Part shown: in pieces, positions 8,813-17,193 of the stretch
How positions within the stretch are numbered: position 1 is the first letter of the stretch
Layout: each line of letters opens with the position of its first letter
Source: Amycolatopsis endophytica
Lineage (GTDB): Bacteria; Actinomycetota; Actinomycetes; Mycobacteriales; Pseudonocardiaceae
NCBI RefSeq assembly: GCF_013410405.1
Contig: NZ_JACCFK010000001.1
Coordinates: 2,666,001-2,730,000 of the forward strand
DNA: 64,000 nt
Reading direction: 5' to 3'
Made by a program: the position numbers and the translations under genes
The notes under the pieces: generated by a model
The model's input: only the letters and a program-made list of their open reading frames with translations
Told to the model about the DNA's origin: nothing
The model's database searches: none

Positions 8813-9933
8813 CCGCGACCACGATCGCCGGCGGCCCCGGCGACTTCATGACCGTGCGGCTGCTGGAGCAGACCGGATCGCAGGAAGCGATCGGCGCCCG
8901 GCTGGCCGCGGAAGCCCGGACGGCCTACGGCTGGGCGCCGGTGGCGGCCGACCCGCGGATGGCTCGCGCGCGGTGCCGGTGGTTCGCCGAGCACTGGCCG
9001 CAGCACCACGCCCGGATCGCGGGCGCGGCCGATGCCCTCAGCGTCTCGGTGGAGACGCATCACCTGGACGGGCTCACCGGCGTGCCGCGGGGTTCAGCCT
9101 GCACGGTGACTTTCCTGCCGCCGTCGGTCACCAAGGAGGGGCATGGGCTGTTCGGCCGCAACTACGACTTCTTCACCACGAGCGCGACGGAGTTGTTCGC
9201 CCTGTTGTCGGGCGAGGCGGTCCGGTCCGGCGAGGCGCCGATGGCGTCGCGGCCGTACGTGCTCCGGACCCCCGGCGTGGTGGCGTTGACGATGAACGAA
9301 CTCGACGGCTGCATGGAGGGCGTGAACTCGGCCGGTGTGACCGTGGCCCTGCTGATCGCCGACGCCGAATCGGCGAGCGCGCCCGTGCCCGCGGGCCCGC
9401 AGGTCGGATTGAGCCCGGTCCAGCTGCCGCGGTTCGTGCTGGACACCTGTGGCAGCGCGGAGGAGGCGCGGACCGCCCTGTTGCACGCCAAGCAGTACGA
9501 CCTGGGCACCCCGTTGCACTACCTGATCGCCGACGCCTCGGGCGACGCGTTCGTGTGGGAGCGGGCGCCCGGCGGCGCCGAGTACATCCACGACCTCGCG
9601 GACGGCCCGCTGTGCCTGACCAACCACCCGCTCCACCGCTACCCGGCCGCCTCGGACCTGCCGCCGGACAACGAGGAAACGATGCGGACCTTCCACCGCT
9701 ACCGCACGATCGCCGAGGAGGTCGGCGAAGGGCTCCAGTCGGCCGAATCACTGCGCGAGGCGCTTTCGAAGGTCGCCATCACGGCCGCGACCGCCGACGG
9801 GCTCCCGGCTCGCACCCTGTGGCGCTCGGTCTTCGACGTGCCCACCGCGACCATGTCGACGCACTTCTACCTGGGCGACGCCGAGGACGGAATCCCGCGC
9901 TACAGCGAGGAGCTGAGTTTCCGGGCTGGCTGA
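8809..9933 (+). CDS. C45-family Ntn hydrolase / acyl-CoA:isopenicillin N acyltransferase-like
   Basis: The 374-residue protein matches the C45 autoproteolytic family. Cys98 in RGSACTVTF is the likely N-terminal nucleophile after self-cleavage, followed by the family hallmark GRNYDFF (116-122) and later GVNSAGVTV and LCLTNHP. Members hydrolyse or transfer linear amide bonds, as in penicillin acyl exchange and choloylglycine-type reactions. CGAGGAGAG precedes the ATG. Coupling to a GNAT acetyltransferase suggests the pair modifies one amine or amide substrate, which is inference; no beta-lactam genes are nearby. Confidence 0.85.
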   Translation: MTATTIAGGPGDFMTVRLLEQTGSQEAIGARLAAEARTAYGWAPVAADPRMARARCRWFAEHWPQHHARIAGAADALSVSVETHHLDGLTGVPRGSACTVTFLPPSVTKEGHGLFGRNYDFFTTSATELFALLSGEAVRSGEAPMASRPYVLRTPGVVALTMNELDGCMEGVNSAGVTVALLIADAESASAPVPAGPQVGLSPVQLPRFVLDTCGSAEEARTALLHAKQYDLGTPLHYLIADASGDAFVWERAPGGAEYIHDLADGPLCLTNHPLHRYPAASDLPPDNEETMRTFHRYRTIAEEVGEGLQSAESLREALSKVAITAATADGLPARTLWRSVFDVPTATMSTHFYLGDAEDGIPRYSEELSFRAG

Positions 9934-10097
9934 GGGGTCGGCCTGAGGCCGCTCGATCAACGGACAGTGCGCATCGTCTGAATCCCTGTACGCCCCGACC
10001 GTTTCCTGGTAGCGTTTTGTGCACTGGGGTATGTGTGACCGTCCGTGGGGACGGGTGGTCACGCATTGTTTTCTATCATTTTGGGGGAGTTGCACAC

Positions 10098-11582
10098 ATG
10101 TCGATTCAGCACGGCTATTTGTCCCGTGGTCTGTCCATTCCGCCCGGCTCACAGGGCACGGCGGGCGCGTTCGGCCGAATGTTCCCGACGTTGCAGGCCC
10201 GCAAGGCGACCGGTTTGGAGATGGCGAAGAAGTTCGGCCTTCCCGGTGGTCTGATGGACGGCGGGCAGACCACCGACGACCAGCAGAACCACGGTTTCCC
10301 TTCGGGTTTCACGTATTTCGGCCAGTTCATCGACCACGATCTGACGCTCGACGCGACGTCGTCGTTCGACCGCCACGCCCAGCCGGACGGTCTCGTCGAC
10401 TTCCGGTCGCCGCGGCTGGACATGGACAACGTGTACGGCACCGGCCCGGTGGTGAGTGCGCATTTGTACGATCCGGCCTCGTTTTCGACGAAGTTGGCGA
10501 TTTCGAAGGACGGCGTCGACCTCGCCCGCACCGCGGACGGGGTGGCGTTGATCGGGGATCCGCGCAACGACGAGAACATGCTGCTGGCGCAGCTGCACCT
10601 CACGTTGATGAAGTTCCACAACCGGGTCGTGGACCTGTTGCGGGACGGGAAGATCACGGACGCGCTCGGCGAGTTCGTCCCGCCGAAGCCTCCGGACGAG
10701 CCGGACCACGAGCAGCCGACGGCGACGCTCGACCAGTTGCTGGACGTGGAAAACTACTACAACGACGTGTTCGCGAGCGCCCAGCAGCTCGTGCGGTGGC
10801 ACTACCAGTGGATCATCGTGCACGAGTTCCTGCCGACGGTGGCGGACGAGAAGGTCGTCCGCGACATCGAGCGGCACGGCCCGCGGTTCTACCGTCCCGG
10901 CGACAGGCCGTTCATCCCGGCGGAGTTCGCGGTGGCGGCGTTCCGCATGGGCCACCCCACGATCCGTTCGAGCTACCGGGTGAACGAGAACTTCGCCGGC
11001 AAGATCTTCCCGGACGATCCCGAGGCCCCGACCGCGCCCCGCACGGACCTGCGAGGCGGCCCGGTCGACGCCGAGCACGCGGTCGACTGGCGTTTCTTCT
11101 TCGATGTCGGTCAGCGCGGCGACCTCCAGTTCGCCAAACGCCTCGACGCCACCCTCAACACGCAGCTGCTGGACCTCCCGGTCAGTGCCGTGCCCGGTGC
11201 GAAGGAAGGTGCCCTGGCCCGCCCGGTCGCCTCGCTCGTCGTGCGGAACCTGTTGCGCAGCGAAGCCCAGGGCCTCCCGTCGGGCCAGGACGTGGCCCGC
11301 AAGATCGGCGAGACGCCCCTGACGGACGAGCAGCTGGGCACCGACGGCCCGATCTATTTGTGGTACTACATCCTCAAGGAAGCCGAGGTGCTTGCCGACG
11401 GCCGTCACCTGGGCCCGGTGGGAAGCCGCCTGGTGGCCGAGGTCCTGATCGGACTCCTCGACGCCGACCCGACGTCCTACCGGTCTGCTTTCCCGGCCTG
11501 GCAACCCACCCTCGGACGCCGCGAGGGCTCGTTCGGTATCGCCGACCTGCTCCGGGTGGCGGGAGTGCTGGACGAGCACTGA
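10098..11582 (+). CDS. Animal-type heme peroxidase
   Basis: The 494-residue protein has the hallmarks of the myeloperoxidase/cyclooxygenase superfamily: distal histidine His80 in FGQFIDHDL, a KFHNRVVDL segment (172-180), and proximal heme histidine His286 in AFRMGHPTI. No signal peptide is visible, so it is probably cytosolic or exported by another route. These bacterial enzymes oxidise halides or organic substrates with hydrogen peroxide; the substrate is unknown. GGGGGAG 8 bases before ATG sets the start, though the frame is open far upstream. A strong hairpin follows the gene. Confidence 0.9.
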   Translation: MSIQHGYLSRGLSIPPGSQGTAGAFGRMFPTLQARKATGLEMAKKFGLPGGLMDGGQTTDDQQNHGFPSGFTYFGQFIDHDLTLDATSSFDRHAQPDGLVDFRSPRLDMDNVYGTGPVVSAHLYDPASFSTKLAISKDGVDLARTADGVALIGDPRNDENMLLAQLHLTLMKFHNRVVDLLRDGKITDALGEFVPPKPPDEPDHEQPTATLDQLLDVENYYNDVFASAQQLVRWHYQWIIVHEFLPTVADEKVVRDIERHGPRFYRPGDRPFIPAEFAVAAFRMGHPTIRSSYRVNENFAGKIFPDDPEAPTAPRTDLRGGPVDAEHAVDWRFFFDVGQRGDLQFAKRLDATLNTQLLDLPVSAVPGAKEGALARPVASLVVRNLLRSEAQGLPSGQDVARKIGETPLTDEQLGTDGPIYLWYYILKEAEVLADGRHLGPVGSRLVAEVLIGLLDADPTSYRSAFPAWQPTLGRREGSFGIADLLRVAGVLDEH

Positions 11583-11601
11583 GTCAGGCGCCGAATCCCG
11601 G

Positions 11602-11637
11602 AATCAGCCCCGGTCGCACCCGCGGCCGGGGCTGATT
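11602..11637 (+). terminator. Rho-independent-type terminator of the peroxidase gene
   Basis: AATCAGCCCCGG (11602-11613) and CCGGGGCTGATT (11626-11637) form a perfect 12-bp stem with a 12-base loop, 20 bases after the stop codon. The downstream U-tract is short. Confidence 0.75.
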
Positions 11638-12262
11638 TGCTGCCTGGGCGGTTCCGGTATCCACCGCTCCTGCCCTCGGTGTCCTCGCCGCGGTTCGTGA
11701 CGGTGATGGTGCGCTGCTCGGCCGGACTGCTCACGGCGGGACCGATGAGCGGCGGGGAGAATGGTGATCCGTGCTCGGCACAGTGCGGGCATGGCACACG
11801 AAATAGAAGCAAACGCTATGGCGACACGGCTTCGCCCCCGGCACCGACGGCAACCACCGCATCGACGGCGACGAGTTGACCTTCCACCCGCACACCCGGA
11901 AGAGCCCAGCGTGATGTGGCGCGAGATGTGCAAGCCCATGTCACTCTCCTTGACTTGAAATGGGTGGATATTGGGTCAGCCGGGCGGCGACTCGATCGGC
12001 GTCGCCAGGGCGGAACGCGGCACAGACGTAGCGGTCCGGCCGGACCAGGAGCAACAGCGGCTCGCCGTTCGCGGGGAACGGCAGCATCTCCTCGGTGTGT
12101 GCCGGTTCCCTAGTGCTCGAATCGGCGGTCCCCCTCGCAGACTGAAGCACTGGGATCGCGGCACTGATCGGTCACAGGAGTACGCAGCCACCTCGACTGG
12201 TGCAAAGGAAGCCGCCCGGACACTCAGTCACGATGCCCCAGCACGCGAGAACCGGCGGCGAC
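11638..12262. other. Gene-poor stretch with degraded coding remnants
   Basis: No intact gene is supported here. Bases 11819-11914 on the plus strand read as a short coding-like tail (WRHGFAPGTDGNHRIDGD, ending at TGA 11912-11914) without a start. On the minus strand 11941-12150 resembles the end of a flavin monooxygenase (listed separately). The stretch 11640-11800 shows nothing recognisable. Confidence 0.5.
11941..12150 (-). pseudogene. 3' remnant of an FAD-dependent aromatic monooxygenase
   Basis: Only about 70 codons remain. ANGEPLLLLVRPDRYVCAAF followed by RPGDADRVAARLTQY matches the conserved C-terminal end of PheA/TfdB-type FAD monooxygenases, in which a (V/L)RPDxYVA strand closes the protein. 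The FAD-binding N-terminal ~400 residues are absent. It lies just downstream of the AraC gene on the same strand and near a flavoenzyme gene, so it may be what is left of an aromatic-degradation operon. Confidence 0.5.
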
Positions 12263-13192
12263 TCACCGCGCGTCCGCAGACTCCGCCGAGACGCCGTCGG
12301 CGAGGCAGCTCGTCGCCGGCTGGAGGCGGAAGCGGCCAGGCGACACTCCGTACTCGCGGCGGAACGCGCCGGCGAACGCGAACTCGGTCGCGTACCCGAC
12401 CCGTCGGGCGATCGAAGCCAGTGGAGCGTCGGTGTCCCGCAGTAGCTGCGCACCACGGCTCAGCCGCCAGCTGATCAGGTAGCTCATCGGCGGTTGCCCG
12501 ACAGCAGCGGCAAAGCGCCTGCTGAACGCCGTTCGCGACAGTCCTGCGGTCTCGCTGAGCCGCTGCACGGTCCACGGCCGCTGTGGGTTGTCATGGATCG
12601 CTTGCAGAGCCGCGTCGATCCGCGGGTCGTCGGTCCGGGGCCACTCGCCCATGTCGTTCTGCTCAGACCATTCGCGCAACACGTGCACCAGGATCAGATC
12701 CAGCAATGCGGGCAGCGTCGCGCCGGTACCGGTCCGCGCGCCGGAAAGGTCTGCGCCGAGCAGGTCGACCAGTGCCCGCATCTCGGGGTGCCGGTCATAG
12801 TCCGGCGACACCACGATCAGGTCGGCCAACGCTCGCAGATACGGCGAGGACTGACCATGTTCGAGTCGATAGGCACCACACACGAACTCGAACGCATACG
12901 GTCCAGGCGGCGAGTCCGTACCCGGCACCAAGGCCGGCAGCGCGTCCAGCGCGCATGGGAAGGGACTGAGGCTGTGCTCCCCGCCGGACGACGTGAGTAC
13001 GACGTCGCCGGGCTTCAGAGCGACCGGTTCCTCGTTCTCCGTGATCAGCCAACAGTCACCGTGGAGAATGATGTGAAACCCGGTGCCCTTGAACGCGGGA
13101 AGCTTGATGCCGCTGGACATCGGCTGCTTGATCACGCGCCCGCTTGCGCTACCGACCCGGACGGTGCGGATCACAGCACTCAACAGGTCCAT
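12263..13192 (-). CDS. AraC-family transcriptional regulator with cupin-type sensor
   Basis: The 309-residue protein has an N-terminal beta-rich effector domain (AraC_binding_2/cupin_6 type, residues ~1-170, with LKPGDVVLTSSGGEHSL) and a C-terminal double HTH (RPWTVQRLSETAGLSRTAF and SIARRVGYATEFAFAGAF). Such regulators usually activate a neighbouring catabolic gene. It is divergent from the acyl-CoA dehydrogenase-like gene across about 80 bp, so that gene and itself are the probable targets. The ATG at 13190-13192 is chosen over an upstream in-frame ATG because the cupin domain begins there. Confidence 0.9.
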   Translation of the reverse strand: MDLLSAVIRTVRVGSASGRVIKQPMSSGIKLPAFKGTGFHIILHGDCWLITENEEPVALKPGDVVLTSSGGEHSLSPFPCALDALPALVPGTDSPPGPYAFEFVCGAYRLEHGQSSPYLRALADLIVVSPDYDRHPEMRALVDLLGADLSGARTGTGATLPALLDLILVHVLREWSEQNDMGEWPRTDDPRIDAALQAIHDNPQRPWTVQRLSETAGLSRTAFSRRFAAAVGQPPMSYLISWRLSRGAQLLRDTDAPLASIARRVGYATEFAFAGAFRREYGVSPGRFRLQPATSCLADGVSAESADAR

Positions 13193-13271
13193 ACAACCGA
13201 TGCTACCGACGCGCACAGGCTCGTATGAACGTGCGCGGGTCGCGTATGGCCCCCTTCACGAGGTCGCTGCT

Positions 13272-14354
13272 TTGATCGATGCCGTGATCGACTACTCCTC
13301 AGCCGACGAGATCGTCGGCGTTTTGCGCGCCCAGGCCGAGAAGACCGAACAGGGCGCCCGCCCGACCGTGGAGAGTCTGGCAGCCGTGCGCGAGAACAAG
13401 GCTCTGGCGCTGCGGACACCTCGGGAGTTGGGAGGCGTTTGGGCCGGCGCGGAGACCATGGCCACAACCCTGGCCAGCCTCGGCCGGGGCTGCCCGTCCA
13501 CGGCCTGGGTCGTCGGTACCTGCGTGACCGCCAAGAACATCGCCGCCAAGTGTTTCCCGGGCTCGCTGGCGAGCGAGGTCTTCGCCGACCCGGACGCGCT
13601 CTTCTGCGGATCAGGTATCCCCGCCGATGCCTCGCGGGTGCCCGAGGGCGTCCGCGTCACGGGCCGCTGGCCCAACGTGTCCGGATGCGAGGACTCGGCG
13701 TGGGCAGTGCTCGGTCTGCAGGTCGAAGGCACGCTCTGCTTCGCGCTGGTTCCCGTGGCGGAGTTGACCATCGAGCGCACCTGGCGTGTGGCCGGCATGC
13801 GAGGCACGGGCAGCCACACCCTCGTCGCCGACGACCTTCTGATCCCGGCCGCTCGGGTCGCGGCGACGGCGTCTTTCTCGCTTGCCGACCTACTGCTGCA
13901 CGCGCTCACAGTGCTCGGGCCGATAGTGGGCGCCGCCCGTGGCGCGCTCGACGCGATCGTCACGATGTTCGGCTCGGGCCGCAAGCCCTTCACGACCAGC
14001 TACACCAGGATGGGAGAGTCACCAGGAGCCCGGCACTGGCTCGCCGAGGCCGTCCACCTCGTCAACCGCGCCGAGACCACGATGCTCGCCGTCGCCAGGG
14101 CTGCGGACTCCGTCGAGCTGTCTGAGGCGGACCGATCGAGCCTGCACATGGACCTCGCCGACGCCGGCCGCGACTGCCGGTCCGCGGTCGAGCGAATGCT
14201 CGATCTCCACGGGATGAGCGGATTCCAGAACACGAACGCGCTCCAGCGGTACTGGCGCGACATCTCCGTCGGCAGCCGCCACCCCCACCTGAACCCGTAC
14301 CTCGCCGCCGAGAGGTTCGGCGTCACGATGGCCGGAGAAGACCTCCCGGCGTGA
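13272..14354 (+). CDS. Acyl-CoA dehydrogenase-like flavin monooxygenase (HsaA/DszC type)
   Basis: The ~360-residue protein follows the group D flavin monooxygenase branch of acyl-CoA dehydrogenases: an N-terminal helical region with PRELGG, a middle beta domain (GRWPNVSGCEDSAWAVLG and WRVAGMRGTGSHTLVADD) and a C-terminal helical bundle ending in RHPHLNPYLAAERFG. These enzymes use reduced flavin from a partner to hydroxylate aromatic or other substrates. No flavin reductase is adjacent. The start is uncertain: TTG 13272 has ACGAGG 8 bases upstream, and GTG 13284 is the alternative. Confidence 0.85.
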   Translation: MIDAVIDYSSADEIVGVLRAQAEKTEQGARPTVESLAAVRENKALALRTPRELGGVWAGAETMATTLASLGRGCPSTAWVVGTCVTAKNIAAKCFPGSLASEVFADPDALFCGSGIPADASRVPEGVRVTGRWPNVSGCEDSAWAVLGLQVEGTLCFALVPVAELTIERTWRVAGMRGTGSHTLVADDLLIPAARVAATASFSLADLLLHALTVLGPIVGAARGALDAIVTMFGSGRKPFTTSYTRMGESPGARHWLAEAVHLVNRAETTMLAVARAADSVELSEADRSSLHMDLADAGRDCRSAVERMLDLHGMSGFQNTNALQRYWRDISVGSRHPHLNPYLAAERFGVTMAGEDLPA

Positions 14355-14751
14355 CCGGCTGTCGCCGACAACGTCAAGCGCGATCGGCTCCCGACTGGGT
14401 CATGGACGGCGACATCGAGTGCTCAGTCTCACCTGAGTTGACACAGTTTGTGTCTCGGGGCTTGCGACACACCTGGTTGGGTGGTGGTGCGGGTTCTGTC
14501 GCCTGATTGGCGTTGTGGTTTTGGCCATGGCGCGGAAAGAGGCGATGATGCGGCTGATCGAGGCCCCCCACTCGTCCTCACCCACCACGAACACGGCCGC
14601 ATCACATAAAGTCGCTGAGATCACCTCGCTGTCACGAAAAGTAGTGGTTGTTTGATCACCCGGCGACGGTGAGGAGCGGAACTGCACGGTTACTGGGTCT
14701 GCGGCGTCCGTGGGTGGTGCCCAAAAAGGGCCACCACCCACGGGCGCTTAT
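14355..14751. other. Intergenic stretch without a supported gene
   Basis: The two flanking genes converge here. The minus-strand frame 14400-14741 lacks a ribosome site and recognisable motifs. The only clear structure is the terminator hairpin at 14709-14742. Confidence 0.5.
14709..14742 (-). terminator. Terminator hairpin downstream of the 333-residue gene
   Basis: CGTGGGTGGTGCCC (14709-14722) pairs with GGGCCACCACCCACG (14728-14742) with one bulged C and an AAAAA loop. It lies 10 bases past the stop of the minus-strand gene at 14752. Confidence 0.7.
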
Positions 14752-15753
14752 TCAGGCGTTGTGGTTGTAGCGCTTGGTGACAGCGAAAGCGGTATTGGCC
14801 AAAGTCTCGCCGACGGGGGTTCGCGTCCAAATCTCCAATTGCTCTTGACTCGTGGCGAGTTTGAGCAGTGCGACGACATCGGTGATGCTTGGTCGGTCGG
14901 TGAGCACGCAGCGGATGACCGGTTCGCCATGTGAGTCCGTGGGGTAGCCCTCGTCGTCCCTTTCGTCTGCCTCCCATCGGTCGATTGCCACGCCCCACTG
15001 CACTCGGTTGTATTTGCCGCTAGGCAGCGGAGCCTCTACGTTGAGGAAGAAGCCGTCAGGATTCTCCGGTTCCGCGATGATCGACAGATCGTCCAGCTGG
15101 AGTTGAAGGTCGCCGATGTCAAGCTGTGCGTAAACGTCAAGCAGCAGCCGCAGATCCACGATAGCGTCGTCGAGTTCTTGGCCGGTGGCGTCTGCTTCGA
15201 GACGGTCCAGGATTTCGCGGTCCCGGCGGCCGAGCCCGACCCATCCACCGTCGTAGGCGACGAACGGGTCCTCAAAGTGCCACACGCGCTGGGTTTCGTC
15301 GTCGGGAACCTCGACGCCCTCTCTGTATTCGGCCAGCGCGGCACGGAGCCAGCGGGCTTCGGTTTCCAGTTCCGCGTCTATGGCCATGCGGATCGGCGCC
15401 GGTACCGACACCGTTGCATCATCGAGGTCCGTCAAAGCCTCATGGAGAACCCACATCACCTGCTCGTACCACAGGCTGTGCGTGCCTTCGAGCAGGCTGG
15501 CGCGCGCATCTCGATCGGTCAGCGCGGCGAGGTGCCCCGTTGGGTAGTGGTTGAAGTCGCTGCCGCGCATGTCGTACACGCTCACCGGAACCGACGCGCA
15601 AGCAGAGATCTGGTTGAGGGCGTCCACGATCGGTGCCGCCGTCAGGGCGGAATCAACGCTGGTCACGGTTGACGACACCACACCGCACGGTGCGCGGTAG
15701 CAGGCCAAGATCTGAACCTTCCCCCGCTGGGGATGTTGAGAGTAGATGGTCAT
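14752..15753 (-). CDS. Unrecognised acidic protein, 333 residues
   Basis: The ATG at 15751-15753 follows GGAAGG at about 9 bases, so the frame is credible. The protein is acidic and soluble, with no signal peptide or membrane segment. The middle (residues 95-225) is helix-rich and Leu/Glu-rich (RWLRAALAEYREGVEVPDDE), and the end has alternating strands and an RYNHNA tail. I recognise no domain. It lies 350 bp outside the left end of the integrative element and has slightly lower GC than its neighbours, so it may be part of older accessory DNA. Confidence 0.7.
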   Translation of the reverse strand: MTIYSQHPQRGKVQILACYRAPCGVVSSTVTSVDSALTAAPIVDALNQISACASVPVSVYDMRGSDFNHYPTGHLAALTDRDARASLLEGTHSLWYEQVMWVLHEALTDLDDATVSVPAPIRMAIDAELETEARWLRAALAEYREGVEVPDDETQRVWHFEDPFVAYDGGWVGLGRRDREILDRLEADATGQELDDAIVDLRLLLDVYAQLDIGDLQLQLDDLSIIAEPENPDGFFLNVEAPLPSGKYNRVQWGVAIDRWEADERDDEGYPTDSHGEPVIRCVLTDRPSITDVVALLKLATSQEQLEIWTRTPVGETLANTAFAVTKRYNHNA

Positions 15754-16108
15754 CGTCGACGTGTCCTTCCGATCAACGTCCCCGCTGGACACGTTGACCT
15801 GCCGTGAGAGGGAAAAGGCTGGACAGCGGTAGCGCAGGCACGATCCCGCGCTCCTTGCTGCAGAGTGGAAGTCGGCGGTGGTTCAGGCGCAATCCCGAAC
15901 CCCTTGCCAGCATGTGACGGTACCCGAACCGCGGCGACCCGACAACTACCTGCGGTGGCTCGGCGACGTGACCACTTCGAACCTGTTCGACCGAGCTGAG
16001 CCGAAGTCGGCATTGAGCTGACGCCCTGGTCCACCGGACGCGAAGTAACGATCGAGTCATCATCGCTGGTCGTGCTGCAAAAGTTCGTGCAGTTCGAGCA
16101 CTGGCTCG
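15754..16108. other. Non-coding stretch up to the element's left end
   Basis: No supported gene lies here. The frames on both strands are short and have no ribosome sites. The stretch ends at the 42-bp attachment repeat. Confidence 0.5.
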
Positions 16109-16150
16109 TTTGTGCCCCCGGCAGGATTCGAACCTGCGACACCCGCTTTA
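16109..16150 (-). repeat. attL: attL: duplicated 3' half of tRNA-Arg
   Basis: These 42 bases are identical to 28198-28239. On the minus strand they read from the last anticodon base through the T-arm (GGTTCGAATCC) to the acceptor 3' side. The sequence diverges at once on both sides (T at 16151 against G at 28240), and the 5' half of a tRNA is missing, so this copy is not a functional tRNA. Confidence 0.93.
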
Positions 16151-16303
16151 TGGGGGAACGTCTGCTGTCGTTGCTGGTCAACTGCCGACAGCGTACGTGA
16201 TCTGGCCTGATCGCTTCTGCAAATCAGTATCGCTCGCCCTCGGGTGAGGTCATCTGCCGTTGATTGGCGAGGGTAAAGCGTGGGAGGCAGGGTCGTGCAG
16301 GCG

Positions 16304-16558
16304 CTAGCCGAACCAGGTCACGTTGAGCACGTCGACCCGGTCCTGATCCTCAAGGACGAGGTAGGTGAGGAAGCCGCGACCCTCGTGGAGGTCGAGGTGT
16401 CGCATCCACCCGTCGGGCTCGGCTGCGTTGTAGGGCCGGCCGTTCCACGGAGTCAGTTCGAGGACGCTCATCGCCTCGGCGATCATCGGCAGTGCCTCGG
16501 CGGGTAGGGCGCGGATCTGGTCACGGACGCGCGAGTCCGTCACGATGCGGTAGGCCAC
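16304..16558 (-). CDS. RelE/ParE-superfamily toxin
   Basis: The 84-residue protein starts at GTG (16556-16558) and has the compact RelE/ParE layout: an N-terminal strand (AYRIVTDSRV), a two-helix hairpin (RDQIRALPAEALPMIAEAMSV), then strands ending in RGFLTYLVLED and VDVLNVTWF. Family toxins cleave ribosome-bound mRNA or poison gyrase; which one applies here is not visible. It lies 7 bases after the DUF6247-type gene, the usual antitoxin-toxin order. The pair probably stabilises the element. Confidence 0.75.
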   Translation of the reverse strand: MAYRIVTDSRVRDQIRALPAEALPMIAEAMSVLELTPWNGRPYNAAEPDGWMRHLDLHEGRGFLTYLVLEDQDRVDVLNVTWFG

Positions 16559-16565
16559 GTGCGGG

Positions 16566-16892
16566 TCAGACGCCCAGCTCAGTCCGGAACTGGTTCCAGT
16601 CGACCGCGTCGTCGGGCAGCTGCCCGGTGCTTCGTGTCCGCTTCGCCTGCGCCAGCATCCTGCGGTGGCCGGCGGGGTCAGCCTGGGTCATCTGCGCGAT
16701 GCGCCGCCAACTCGACAGCGTGTGTTGCAGGGCCTCAAGGCTCAGGGTCTCCGAAGCCAGCTTGAGGGCCTGCTGGTACGCCGCATCGAAGGCACCGACC
16801 TCCTCGGGCAGCAACGCAGCCCGAATCTCCCGAGGCGAGTCGAAACGCCCCTGGTCGGGAGTGGGGCCGTGGTTCGCAGCAGCGGCAGTCAC
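16566..16892 (-). CDS. DUF6247-like antitoxin partner
   Basis: The 108-residue product from GTG (16890-16892) contains IRAALLPEEVGAFDAAYQQA and LQHTLSSWRRIA, matching the small helical proteins (DUF6247 as I recall) that precede RelE-like genes in actinobacteria. The N-terminal part is polar and may be disordered. It is read together with the downstream toxin gene. The role as antitoxin is inferred from position and family company. The start is uncertain because no clear ribosome site is visible. Confidence 0.65.
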   Translation of the reverse strand: MTAAAANHGPTPDQGRFDSPREIRAALLPEEVGAFDAAYQQALKLASETLSLEALQHTLSSWRRIAQMTQADPAGHRRMLAQAKRTRSTGQLPDDAVDWNQFRTELGV

Positions 16893-17193
16893 GTACACAG
16901 GGTACCCAGCAGGTGCCAGATGCTGAAGCGGAACGCTGGGGGACCTGGAAGAAGGCCCAGGCTGGCGGTATCTCACGACACTGATGAGGTGCACGTGTGA
17001 TCGCTGCTAGCGGTGAAGCGCAAAGCGCGGCCGGCTCAAATTGTCACAGGCGCGCAGTAGCCTGGTATTCGACCATGCACGCAGAGTGACTAACAGTTCG
17101 TGAGTGACTCACCGAATCGGGAGCAACGATGTCAAACGCTACTTCATACTTGACAAGTAGCCGAACGTATGTTCGACTCCTTGCGGATAACAG
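16893..17193. other. Intergenic region at the edge of the AT-richer cargo
   Basis: No gene is supported. Base composition falls from about position 17050, marking the start of the cargo segment. It should hold the promoters of the toxin-antitoxin pair (leftward) and of the cargo pair (rightward). Confidence 0.45.

Noticed and set aside
8809..9933. A beta-lactam biosynthesis cluster
   Set aside because: The C45 enzyme alone is not specific and no other pathway gene is present.
8973..11582. A single 869-residue fusion including the heme peroxidase
   Set aside because: The first 375 codons are an alternative frame of the C45 gene. The peroxidase has its own ribosome site and start at 10098.
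16109..16150. A second tRNA-Arg gene at the left end of the element
   Set aside because: Only the 3' half is present; the acceptor 5' side, D-arm and the first two anticodon bases are missing.
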